NCBI RefSeq assembly: GCF_038593265.1
Contig: NZ_CP151979.1
Coordinates: 372,001 to 436,000, forward strand
Length of the DNA stretch: 64,000 nucleotides
Direction of reading: 5' to 3'
Source: Ureibacillus sp. FSL W7-1570
Lineage (GTDB): Bacteria; Bacillota; Bacilli; Bacillales_A; Planococcaceae
Below the pieces are notes generated by a model, which ran no database searches, had not been told where the DNA came from, and worked only from the letters and a program-made list of their open reading frames with translations. This document shows, piece after piece, positions 55,274 through 64,000 of this stretch; position 1 is the first letter of the stretch; every line of letters starts with the position of its first letter. The position numbers and the translations under genes are program-made.

Positions 55274-55309
55274 TAATTGAACGAAAACAAAAAAGAAAGG
55301 AGAGAAAGC

Positions 55310-56227
55310 ATGAAAAAAACCTTGTCAACTCTTTGTGCATTGGCATTGCTCGGCAGCTTTGCAGTGCTCCCGGACGCGCGCGTACAAGCGCAAGAAAACG
55401 CTCCCAACGAGACTGTGGAAAAAAAGGCGGAGGTTCAATTCAACTATTTTCAGGTGAGCGGAACAATCAGTAAAATCTCGAAACAAGAGAACGGCCAATT
55501 CTTTGCCACAATTGATTCGGAACAAAATCCTTTTGGTTTTTACTTCGATGATGAAACTTTGGTATTTGATAATGCCGGAAATGCGGTTGAATTGAAAGAG
55601 GGCATGAAGATAACCGCCTTTGTCGATGGTACAAAGCCGATGATCATGATTTATCCGCCTCAATATTCGCCGGATGTGGTCATTGTTAATACGGACAATC
55701 CGGGCACGGTTCAGTTGGACAAATTCGACCAAAAGTTTTTAAATGCGGCCAAAGATTTGTACATTCACTTTGATGAAAAAACGGAAATTATCAATTTATC
55801 CGGCAAAAAATTAAAGAAAGACTCGGTGATCGATAAGGAAGTACTGATTTTCTATGAAGTTGTGCTTGAATCCTATCCGGCACAAACAGGCCCGTCAAAG
55901 GTCATCGTGTTGGAACGGGATGAGAATGGGCAACAAGCATCAAATATAGAGAAAGCATATAAAATTGCGGAACAGGATCACTATTATATCAACAATGTGA
56001 AAATGGTGCCGTTAAGATTGATAGCCGAACAGCTTGGATACAGGGTGGATTCCACTGGGAATGGAGCGGTTGTATCCAAGGGCTGCGTTTTCTATATCAT
56101 TACGAGAGGCAAAACAAGCTACATCCAAAACCAAACAACGAAGCAGTTCGCCAAGGCGCCTGCACTGTTGGAGCCACGTAAAACATACGTTCCATACGAC
56201 TTTATCGAGGAACTTGCAGGGAATTAA
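55310..56227 (+). CDS. Secreted protein with copper-amine-oxidase-like stalk domain
   Basis: 305 aa. A Sec signal peptide (about residues 1-26, KKTLSTLCALALLGSFAVLP, probable cleavage after VQAQ) precedes a beta-rich region repeatedly describing FDDETLVFDN and DKFDQKF, and a C-terminal Cu_amine_oxidN1-like domain (VPLRLIAEQLGYRVD, TYVPYDFIEEL). Such domains are binding modules of exported Firmicutes proteins, not oxidases. GAAAGGAGAG supports ATG 55310; an in-frame ATG lies at 55277. With an ECF-type promoter, an envelope-stress role is a reasonable inference only. Confidence 0.8.
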   Translation: MKKTLSTLCALALLGSFAVLPDARVQAQENAPNETVEKKAEVQFNYFQVSGTISKISKQENGQFFATIDSEQNPFGFYFDDETLVFDNAGNAVELKEGMKITAFVDGTKPMIMIYPPQYSPDVVIVNTDNPGTVQLDKFDQKFLNAAKDLYIHFDEKTEIINLSGKKLKKDSVIDKEVLIFYEVVLESYPAQTGPSKVIVLERDENGQQASNIEKAYKIAEQDHYYINNVKMVPLRLIAEQLGYRVDSTGNGAVVSKGCVFYIITRGKTSYIQNQTTKQFAKAPALLEPRKTYVPYDFIEELAGN

Positions 56228-56256
56228 TTAGATACATCGGGTTACCAATCATGAAT

Positions 56257-56297
56257 GGGACACTTCAAATCATTTGGGGTGTCTCTTATTTTTTTTG
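56257..56297 (+). terminator. Terminator after the secreted protein gene
   Basis: GGGACACTTCAAAT pairs with TTTGGGGTGTCTC with mismatches, followed by TTATTTTTTTT. Confidence 0.78.
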
Positions 56298-56508
56298 TTG
56301 AAATTATGAAAATTTTGTGACAACTTCATTTTTTTATTAATTGAAGTATGTGAAAACTATCATATTTGACCAAGTAAAATAGTGTGTTTTCCTTTTCACA
56401 ATAAAAAGCTTGTGAAATCAAGGTTTCTATTGTGAAAAGTGAGTTATTTATTATATCAATATAATAAAAAATCCCGGTTTTTATAGAGAGTGAAGCCGTT
56501 TAAAAATC
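56298..56508. other. AT-rich intergenic stretch
   Basis: No coding frame or strong stem. Several TGTGAAA half-sites occur (near 56316, 56350, 56410 and 56435) but do not form a palindrome. Confidence 0.4.
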
Positions 56509-56523
56509 ATGAAAGCGCTTTAA
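56509..56523 (+). promoter_or_regulatory. Possible cre site upstream of the malic enzyme gene
   Basis: ATGAAAGCGCTTTAA fits the CcpA operator WTGNAANCGNWWNCA with one mismatch. It lies about 48 bases before the -35 element. Confidence 0.38.
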
Positions 56524-56570
56524 AAACCTTTGAATATCAATATTTTTTCGATGATTTACAAAAAATGTTA

Positions 56571-56599
56571 TTGACTTCAATTGGGTAAAGTAATATTAT
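56571..56599 (+). promoter_or_regulatory. Promoter of the malic enzyme gene
   Basis: TTGACT (56571-56576), a 17-base spacer and TATTAT (56594-56599), about 45 bases before the ATG. Confidence 0.68.
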
Positions 56600-56643
56600 A
56601 CAAAAAACAATATTTTAAAAAGTGGTTGAGGGGATGAATAAGA

Positions 56644-57843
56644 ATGGATTTAATGAAACAATCTTTGGAAATGCATCAGCGATTTAAGGGGAAAATGGAG
56701 ATTATTTCAAAAGTGCCCGTAAATGATGCGCGGGATTTAAGTTTGGCCTATTCTCCTGGAGTTGCTGCACCTTGTCAGGAAATCGAAAAAAATCCAATGC
56801 GAGTATATGATTATACAATGAAAGGAAATTTGGTGGCGGTTGTATCTGATGGAACTGCCGTGTTAGGGTTGGGGGATATTGGTCCGGAAGCGGCACTTCC
56901 CGTAATGGAAGGTAAGGCGTTATTGTTGAAGCGGTTTGCAAATGTGGATGCGGTGCCAATCACATTAAATACAAAAGATGTGGATGAGATCGTCAGAACA
57001 GTGAAAGCAATGGAGCCTACATTTGGCGCGATCAATTTGGAAGATATTGCAGCTCCCCGCTGTTTTGAAATAGAAGAACGCCTTAAAGCGGAATGCAATA
57101 TTCCGGTTTTCCACGACGATCAACACGGAACGGCAATTGTAGTTGCAGCAGGATTGGAAAATGCTTTAAAAATTGTTGGAAAACGGAAAAAAGAGGTAAA
57201 AATCGTCATTAACGGTGCAGGTGCGGCTGGGATCGCCACATTGAAACTGTTGAAGAATTTCGGCTATGAAAATATTGTCGTTTGTGATTCAAAAGGAATC
57301 CTTTATGAAGGCCGCGCTTCCATGAATCCGGTGAAGGAAGAAATCGCAAGGATTTCAAATCCGGAAAAATTGAAAGGGACTTTGGATGATGCCATTGTCG
57401 GTGCGGATATATTCATCGGCGTTTCCGTTGCCAACATTTTGACGAAAGCCCATATCGATTCCATGAAACGGGATCCGATTGTTTTTGCATTGGCAAATCC
57501 ACATCCGGAAATCACATATGAGAATGCGCAGCGTTGGGGAGTGCGAATCATCGGTACAGGACGTTCAGACTATCCGAACCAGGTTAATAACGTGCTTGCG
57601 TTCCCTGGTATATTCAGAGGAGCATTGGATGTGTTGGCTTCGGAGATTAACGAAGAAATGAAAATGGCTGCTGCCCGTGCCATTGCATCCCTTGTTGAGG
57701 AAAGTGAATTAAGGGAAGATTATGTGATTCCGAAACCATTGGATGAAAGGGTCGTACCGGCTGTTGCCAAGGCCGTGGCAAATGCGGCAATCGAATCCGG
57801 TGTATCGAAGCTCTACAGCAATCAACAAGCAAATGTCATTTAA
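56644..57843 (+). CDS. Malic enzyme (malate dehydrogenase, decarboxylating)
   Basis: 399-aa enzyme oxidising malate to pyruvate and CO2 with NAD(P)+. It has YSPGVAAPC, GTAVLGLGDIGPEA, INLEDIAAP, FHDDQHGTAIV with metal-binding Asp, and the Rossmann motif INGAGAAGIA at about residues 183-192. Length and motifs fit the short bacterial type (YtsJ/MaeB core) without a phosphotransacetylase domain. GAGGGG precedes the ATG by ten bases. A CcpA operator may modulate it. Confidence 0.94.
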   Translation: MDLMKQSLEMHQRFKGKMEIISKVPVNDARDLSLAYSPGVAAPCQEIEKNPMRVYDYTMKGNLVAVVSDGTAVLGLGDIGPEAALPVMEGKALLLKRFANVDAVPITLNTKDVDEIVRTVKAMEPTFGAINLEDIAAPRCFEIEERLKAECNIPVFHDDQHGTAIVVAAGLENALKIVGKRKKEVKIVINGAGAAGIATLKLLKNFGYENIVVCDSKGILYEGRASMNPVKEEIARISNPEKLKGTLDDAIVGADIFIGVSVANILTKAHIDSMKRDPIVFALANPHPEITYENAQRWGVRIIGTGRSDYPNQVNNVLAFPGIFRGALDVLASEINEEMKMAAARAIASLVEESELREDYVIPKPLDERVVPAVAKAVANAAIESGVSKLYSNQQANVI

Positions 57844-57911
57844 TGATTTGCGAAGGGATGATTATATTTAATCCTTTCGAAATATTCTGAACATTTTGGA
57901 ATTAATATAAA

Positions 57912-57968
57912 TACGGCTTGGAATTGAAAAGGAAATGCTTCCGTATCTTTTCAACTCCAAGCCTTTTG
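57912..57968. terminator. Bidirectional terminator
   Basis: GGCTTGGAATTGAAAAG (57915-57931) pairs with CTTTTCAACTCCAAGCC (57947-57963) with one mismatch; TTTTG follows on plus and GTATTT on minus. It separates malic enzyme from the convergent Yip1 gene. Confidence 0.82.
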
Positions 57969-57975
57969 TCAATGA

Positions 57976-58635
57976 TCAGAAAAAGTATGCGATTCCTAAG
58001 AACATGATGATTACACCGATAATGAGTCCGATGATGACGAATATGATTGTTAAAATAATAATGAATATCAATGCAGTGAAGAAAGATTTCCAATTGGAAA
58101 ACTGATGCGCTTCAGCGATTGCCGCAATCATGATGACAATCGACCAGATGCTGACGGCAACGGTGAACAGTAAACCAATGATCGAGAAGGCTCCAAATTG
58201 ATCGCTCATATTGAATAAACTTTCCGGATCGATGATCATCCAAAGCAGATAAATCGGAATCAACACGATGAATGGCCATGCGGTAAGGGAAGACGCTTTA
58301 AATATTTGTTCATAAGTACCTTGGCCTGAAAACAGTTTTCCGATGAGCCATACTCCTAATGCGGAAAAAGCATTGCTGATTATGCCAACGATCGGGGAAA
58401 GAATGATGGTGAGTAAAACGATTGCCCAAAGGGGGAAATCCGGATACAATCCCATGTCAATATATCCTGAAAAAAGGCTTCCAATATAACCGATGGATAA
58501 GAGTGAAATCACGAATGGGAATTTTTTATACTCTAATACATAACGTGCTGTCCGTTTCGGATGCAACCAAATGGTCAATAACGGATTGATTTTTTCTTGT
58601 TCTTGTTCTTGCTGGTAAGATTCGTTTTCGCTCAT
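57976..58635 (-). CDS. Yip1-domain membrane protein
   Basis: 219 aa: a Glu/Gln-rich cytoplasmic N-terminus, NPLLTIWLHPKRTARYVLE, and five hydrophobic helices (about residues 42-62, 69-97, 117-131, 148-170 and 186-215), typical of the bacterial Yip1 family. AAGGAGGTTTTTT precedes the ATG. An FNR-like palindrome lies about 84 bases upstream, between this gene and gdhA. Function is unknown. Confidence 0.8.
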   Translation of the reverse strand: MSENESYQQEQEQEKINPLLTIWLHPKRTARYVLEYKKFPFVISLLSIGYIGSLFSGYIDMGLYPDFPLWAIVLLTIILSPIVGIISNAFSALGVWLIGKLFSGQGTYEQIFKASSLTAWPFIVLIPIYLLWMIIDPESLFNMSDQFGAFSIIGLLFTVAVSIWSIVIMIAAIAEAHQFSNWKSFFTALIFIIILTIIFVIIGLIIGVIIMFLGIAYFF

Positions 58636-58718
58636 TAAAAAACCTCCTTAATATTCTCCCAATTTAAAGTAAAACATATTCCATATTTATGTATCAATAG
58701 GCAAAAAAAGCTAATTGC

Positions 58719-58734
58719 TGTGATAAAAATCACA
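58719..58734. promoter_or_regulatory. CRP/FNR-type palindrome before the Yip1 gene
   Basis: TGTGATAAAAATCACA, identical over 16 bases to the site before the ba3 oxidase. It sits 71 bases after the gdhA stop and 84 before the Yip1 start on the same strand, so it most likely controls the latter. Confidence 0.58.
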
Positions 58735-58804
58735 ACAATTGGCTCAAAAAATGTTATATATTTTAACCCCTTTTTTAAATAAATTCCCCTATTTTTTGAA
58801 GCGA

Positions 58805-60190
<1,386 letters not shown>

Positions 60191-60332
60191 TTAGAAATCT
60201 TATGAGAAAATGTTATTACGATTTTTCAAACAATTCAATCACCATTTTTTGTACTAAGGAAAATAAAATGTTAAATTATGTAAAATAAAATTATATTTAA
60301 ATAATATTTATTCCTAAATATTAGTAAAGGGG

Positions 60333-60809
60333 ATGGTGTGTATAATTTCCGTTCTAATTGATGCCGATGCCTGCCCAGTCCTTGATATTGCTGTGTTTGT
60401 TTCATCTCAATATGAGATAAAACCATTCTTGTTTTGCGATACTTCCCATCAAATAGAAATGGAGAATGCAATAACAATTCAAGTATCGGAAGGGCGGGAT
60501 TCCGTTGATTTTGCGATAGTGAATGCGGTTTCAAAATACGATATTGTGATCACACAAGATTACGGTTTGGCTGCCATGTGTTTGGCAAAAGGTGCCTTTG
60601 TTTTAAACCAAAATGGAAAAGAATTTACAGATGAAAACATTGATCAAATGCTCTTTTTTAGGCATGAAAATGCAAAATTTCGTCGTTCGGGCGGAAAAAT
60701 GAAGGGACCCAAAAAACGAACAGAGAAAAATAATTTGGACTTTGAAATAAAATTTCGACAAATTTGTGAACGGGCGCTTTTGGCGAAAAAGGAGGATGAA
60801 AATGCCTGA
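60333..60809 (+). CDS. YaiI/YqxD family protein (UPF0178)
   Basis: 158-aa DUF188 protein with a PIN-like core: [10 protein letters not shown] near the N-terminus, [30 protein letters not shown] and a basic [16 protein letters not shown] tail. PIN-like acidic residues suggest nuclease ancestry, but function is unproven. AAAGGGG directly touches ATG 60333, so GTG 60336 is also possible. In B. subtilis yqxD precedes dnaG; here it overlaps dsdA by eight bases. Confidence 0.82.
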   Translation: MVCIISVLIDADACPVLDIAVFVSSQYEIKPFLFCDTSHQIEMENAITIQVSEGRDSVDFAIVNAVSKYDIVITQDYGLAAMCLAKGAFVLNQNGKEFTDENIDQMLFFRHENAKFRRSGGKMKGPKKRTEKNNLDFEIKFRQICERALLAKKEDENA

Positions 60810-62127
60810 CTTACCACGCAATCTTTCGGAAAATGAACAGTTGATGTTGGACAAAATGAAAAAATCTCAACCTGTATTATGGATAAACCCGAACAAAACG
60901 GATCAATTGCCACAAAATCATTCCTTTACTTTTCAGCATGTTCTTGAAGCGGAAAAACGCCTGAAAAGATTCAGCCGATATATACAGGTAGTGTTTCCCG
61001 AAACTCAAAAATTACAAGGGATCATTGAATCAAAAATAATTGAAATACCGAATATGAAGCCATTTATTGAGAAGAATGCAAATAAGAAGCTTTTGGGCAA
61101 GCTTCTATTAAAATGCGATCATGAATTGGCGGTTTCCGGTTCAATCAAAGCGCGCGGGGGCATTTATGAAGTATTGAAATATGCGGAACAATGCGCCATC
61201 CAACACGGATTCATAAAAGAAACGGATGATTACTCCCAATTTGCCGGCGAAGAGTTTCAGAAGCTTTTCAGCCGATATAAAATTGCGGTCGGATCAACGG
61301 GCAATTTAGGGTTAAGCATTGGAATCATGGCCGCAAAATTGGGTTTTCAAGTGACTGTGCATATGTCCAAGGACGCAAAAGAATGGAAAAAGAATTTGCT
61401 TCGGGAAAAGGGTGTCCAAGTGATTGAATATGAGTCCGATTATAGTTTGGCCGTGGAAGAAGGAAGAAAGCAGGCCGAAAAAGATCCGATGTGCCATTTT
61501 GTGGATGATGAAAACTCCATCGATTTGTTCAGCGGATATGCTGTGGCCGCCCTTCGATTGAAAAAACAGCTGGAGGATTTAAAAATCCCGGTAGATCAAG
61601 AGCATCCTTTATTTGTCTATTTGCCTTGCGGAGTCGGCGGCGGACCTGGGGGAGTGGCATATGGATTAAAAGCTTTGTATAAAGGACATGTCCATATTTT
61701 CTTTGGGGAACCGACCGAGTCTCCATGCATGCTGTTAGGGATGATGACAGGGTTGCATGACCAAATATCCGTTGATGACATCGGATTAACGAACCGTACG
61801 GAAGCGGACGGGTTGGCGGTTGGCCGTCCGTCGAAGTTTGTCGGGAAATTGATGGAACCGATTTTAAGCGGATGTTATACAGTGGAAGATGCATTTTTAT
61901 TTGAAAGTTTGAAGGAAATGGTCCGGAGAGAGGGGATTTTTATGGAACCTTCGAGCCATGCAAGTGTATTCGGACCTATTCAATTGTTGAAGGAAGGCAA
62001 AGACTATTTGAAGGAACAGGGATTAATCGAGCGTTTCGATCAAGCCACCCACATTTTGTGGGGGACAGGCGGCAATATGGTACCGCAAGAACAGAGGGAC
62101 TCATATTTAAATAAAACATTGCGGTAA
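60802..62127 (+). CDS. dsdA: D-serine dehydratase
   Basis: PLP enzyme converting D-serine to pyruvate and ammonia. The 441-aa protein has [12 protein letters not shown] with the PLP-binding Lys at about residue 116, [11 protein letters not shown] (phosphate loop), [14 protein letters not shown] and GTGGNMVP near the C-terminus. GGAGG at 60791-60795 suits ATG 60802; earlier in-frame ATGs at 60766 and 60796 are less likely. It probably detoxifies D-serine, which interferes with wall and CoA synthesis. Confidence 0.93.
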   Translation: MPDLPRNLSENEQLMLDKMKKSQPVLWINPNKTDQLPQNHSFTFQHVLEAEKRLKRFSRYIQVVFPETQKLQGIIESKIIEIPNMKPFIEKNANKKLLGKLLLKCDHELAVSGSIKARGGIYEVLKYAEQCAIQHGFIKETDDYSQFAGEEFQKLFSRYKIAVGSTGNLGLSIGIMAAKLGFQVTVHMSKDAKEWKKNLLREKGVQVIEYESDYSLAVEEGRKQAEKDPMCHFVDDENSIDLFSGYAVAALRLKKQLEDLKIPVDQEHPLFVYLPCGVGGGPGGVAYGLKALYKGHVHIFFGEPTESPCMLLGMMTGLHDQISVDDIGLTNRTEADGLAVGRPSKFVGKLMEPILSGCYTVEDAFLFESLKEMVRREGIFMEPSSHASVFGPIQLLKEGKDYLKEQGLIERFDQATHILWGTGGNMVPQEQRDSYLNKTLR

Positions 62128-62173
62128 CGAAAGAATTTTATGCATGCAAACAGTTTCAGGAGTGATGGCAATT

Positions 62174-63244
62174 ATGGGGTTCCGATTCCGAAAAAGTATT
62201 AAATTGGCTCCAGGTGTGAGGTTAAATGTCGGGAAAAAGGGTGTCGGCGTTTCTGTCGGCGGGAAAGGGGCGCGGATTAGTTCGAGCAGCCGCGGGACAA
62301 CGTTTAGTGCGGGAATCCCCGGAAGCGGCTTGTCTTATCAAAAACAACTCACTTCCCGTTCCAAAACATCCCGGACAAACTACCAAAAAATTTTAAAAGA
62401 ACAACAAAAACTTCAAGAACAGGAGAAAGCGAAAGAGATAGTCGGCATGTATGAAACGCTTATTCAATCCCTGACGAATCTCCATGAACGCGTTTCTTCC
62501 CCGATCAATTGGCATGAAATTGCATCTTCCAACCCTCCCTTTGACATTCATAGCGAAGAGGGCCCTACGGTAAAAGCATTGAAACAGAAGGCGGATCAGT
62601 TTTCGCCTTCTTGGAGGGATAAATTGTTCAATAGGGTGGAAGCGCGGAAGAAAGCCATTTTGGCAGATATCGAACTTGCCAAATTGGAAGATGAAAAGAT
62701 ATATAAAACTTGGGAGAATGACAAAAGATTGGCGGAAAAAGTTCTGGAGCATCAAAAGGATGCTTGGCAGGCCGTCATCACCAAATATGCTCCTTTTGAA
62801 GAGATTGAGGAACTCGGAAGCAAAGTCCGGTTTGAATTTGAAGGTCTTCGTGCTGTTGTGAAATTGGATATATTAAATCGTACGGTTGTTCCCGTCAATG
62901 TTCTGTCTTTAACAAAAACGGGGAAGCTCTCTGAACGGAAAATGGCAAAGGGAAAATATCTTCAACTATATCAAGATTATGTATGCAGTTGTACATTAAA
63001 AATCGCCAGAGAGTTTTTTCATTTATTGCCGGTCGATGAAGTGTTGATCCATGTATACGATAAGTCCCTTTCGGAGGAATCCAAGACATATGGATGCATT
63101 TTATCTGTCTTTTTCCCTGGAAATGAATTCCGACACTTGGATTTTACCGATATCGATTGTTCAGAGACCATTGAAAAATTCCCGCATCATATGCGGTTTT
63201 TAAAAACGAAGGGCTTTCAGTTTGTGGAGGAATTGAATGTATGA
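62174..63244 (+). CDS. DUF4236-domain protein
   Basis: About 356 aa. The N-terminal 55 residues form a DUF4236 domain (MGFRFRKSIKLAPGVRLNVG, then repeats of VGVSVGGKGARIS and GTTFSAGIPGSGLSY). A charged coiled-coil region follows (about 70-220; KEQQKLQEQEKAKE, ARKKAILADIELAKLEDEK), then a mixed C-terminal domain (VRFEFEGLRAVVKLDILN, DYVCSCTLKIAREFFHLLP). No membrane segment or enzyme motif is seen. AGGAG at 62158-62162 fits ATG 62174 or 62165. It overlaps the nuclease gene by ATGA, so the two are probably translated together. Function is unknown. Confidence 0.78.
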   Translation: MGFRFRKSIKLAPGVRLNVGKKGVGVSVGGKGARISSSSRGTTFSAGIPGSGLSYQKQLTSRSKTSRTNYQKILKEQQKLQEQEKAKEIVGMYETLIQSLTNLHERVSSPINWHEIASSNPPFDIHSEEGPTVKALKQKADQFSPSWRDKLFNRVEARKKAILADIELAKLEDEKIYKTWENDKRLAEKVLEHQKDAWQAVITKYAPFEEIEELGSKVRFEFEGLRAVVKLDILNRTVVPVNVLSLTKTGKLSERKMAKGKYLQLYQDYVCSCTLKIAREFFHLLPVDEVLIHVYDKSLSEESKTYGCILSVFFPGNEFRHLDFTDIDCSETIEKFPHHMRFLKTKGFQFVEELNV

Positions 63245-64000
63245 AAAAGTGGATCTGGTTTTTTTTGGCAATTATAGCTTTGCTGCTGTCATTGATCCAA
63301 CCGGTATTGGCGATCGGATTAGGAATTGCCGTTTGGGGGCTTTATGAATGGAAGGTGAACAAACAATTAAAAGTTCATTCAAAAATGCCTCCCGTTATCT
63401 TCATTATTGGATTGGCTGTTGCAATGATAGGGCTGGCCAATATGGATGGGCAAGAAGAAACCGTTAAGACAGACGTGGCTTCCGAAGAAAGGAACACTGA
63501 AAAAACGGAAGATGTGGAACTTGAAAACCATAAGGAAGAAAAGGAAACACTTCCGGAAGAACAAAAAGTGAATAAAGAGGTTGGGAAGGGGACAGTTGGA
63601 CAGGATAGGGAAAAGCTTTTGCAAAACTTGGGTCTAGAAGCGGCTACCGTATCAAGGGTGGTAGATGGAGATACAATCGAACTTTCTGATGGCAGCAAAG
63701 TTCGATTAATAGGCGTCAACACCCCTGAATCCACTACCCGTACGGAACCTTACGGGAAAGAAGCGAACAATTATACGAAATCAAAATTGGAAGGGAAAAA
63801 AGTATACTTGCAAAAAGACGTTTCAGAAACGGACAGATATGGCAGGCTTTTGAGAATCGTTTGGTTGGACATTCCGACTGATTTGATGGATGAAAATGAA
63901 ATCCGGGCAAAAATGTTTAATGCGGATCTTGTATTAAATGGCTATGCAGAACCATCCACTTATCCGCCTGATGTAACCTATGCCGAATATTTTAGAAAAT
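63241..64000 (+). CDS. Thermonuclease (SNase) family protein, 3' truncated by window
   Basis: At least 253 codons, open to the right edge. Two hydrophobic segments at the N-terminus (about residues 3-37 and 49-62) anchor it in the membrane; a Glu/Lys-rich linker (about 65-120) precedes a staphylococcal nuclease domain from about 135 with VVDGDTIELSDGSKVRLIGV, NTPES, EPYGKEA and DRYGRLLRIV, which include the catalytic Arg/Glu/Arg candidates. ATGA overlap with the DUF4236 gene and GGAGG ten bases upstream define the start. It likely cuts DNA or RNA at the cell surface with Ca2+. Confidence 0.85.
   Translation, partial: MKKWIWFFLAIIALLLSLIQPVLAIGLGIAVWGLYEWKVNKQLKVHSKMPPVIFIIGLAVAMIGLANMDGQEETVKTDVASEERNTEKTEDVELENHKEEKETLPEEQKVNKEVGKGTVGQDREKLLQNLGLEAATVSRVVDGDTIELSDGSKVRLIGVNTPESTTRTEPYGKEANNYTKSKLEGKKVYLQKDVSETDRYGRLLRIVWLDIPTDLMDENEIRAKMFNADLVLNGYAEPSTYPPDVTYAEYFRK

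Overview
The window looks like a stretch of chromosome from a Bacillales (Firmicutes) bacterium, most likely a Planococcaceae-type relative of Ureibacillus or Lysinibacillus. This is inferred from gene order that closely follows the Bacillus subtilis hepT-ndk-cheR-aro ... qcrABC ... dapB-mgsA-bshA-cca-birA-panBCD-dinG ... dnaD-nth-ponA-recU ... mrfAB-gpsB-rnpB region. AT-rich sequence, strong purine-rich ribosome binding sites, frequent TTG/GTG starts and a class B RNase P RNA agree with this. The species cannot be fixed from the sequence alone.

Layout. 1-8.1 kb: end of hepT, then ndk, cheR and a tightly packed aromatic amino acid operon aroC-aroB-aroH-hisC-tyrA-aroA; the trp genes that sit between aroH and hisC in B. 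subtilis are absent. 8.2-14.3 kb: ypiA, ypiB, ypiF, the menaquinol:cytochrome c reductase operon qcrABC, ypjA and a zinc metallopeptidase. 14.3-16.9 kb: an accessory patch made of an IS1182-type element abutted by an ORF-less group IIC intron. 17-33.5 kb: a YitT-family gene, dapB-mgsA-bshA-cca-birA, panBCD, a solitary dihydrolipoyl dehydrogenase paralogue, dinG-ypmB-aspB and dnaD-nth-ypoC. 33.5-46.7 kb: ponA/recU (minus strand), small genes, the repair pair mrfA-mrfB, gpsB, rnpB, an rRNA methyltransferase, a second DinG/XPD-type helicase and an SDR reductase. 46.8-49.2 kb (minus): a complete ba3-type cytochrome oxidase cluster including a 42-aa subunit IIa gene. 49.5-55.2 kb: a 26-codon candidate microprotein, a double-GTPase dynamin-like protein and a second IS1182-type element. 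55.3-64 kb: a secreted copper-amine-oxidase-like domain protein behind a candidate ECF-sigma promoter, malic enzyme, a Yip1-type membrane protein, NADP-type glutamate dehydrogenase, a YqxD-like protein, D-serine dehydratase, a DUF4236 protein and the start of a thermonuclease.

How the genes work together. The shikimate genes supply chorismate, prephenate and tyrosine/phenylalanine precursors; hisC and aspB supply aminotransferases. hepT (menaquinone side chain), qcrABC and the ba3 oxidase form successive parts of an aerobic chain. dinG, nth, recU, mrfA, mrfB and the YpvA-like helicase make the middle of the window rich in DNA repair functions. Two identical 16-bp CRP/FNR-type palindromes, one before the ba3 oxidase and one before the Yip1 gene, suggest shared control.

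No defence island, prophage, CRISPR array or clearly new multi-gene system was found. The best leads are the IS/intron junction, the two small genes near the oxidase, the paired FNR-like sites, the ECF-type promoter, and the overlapping DUF4236-nuclease pair.
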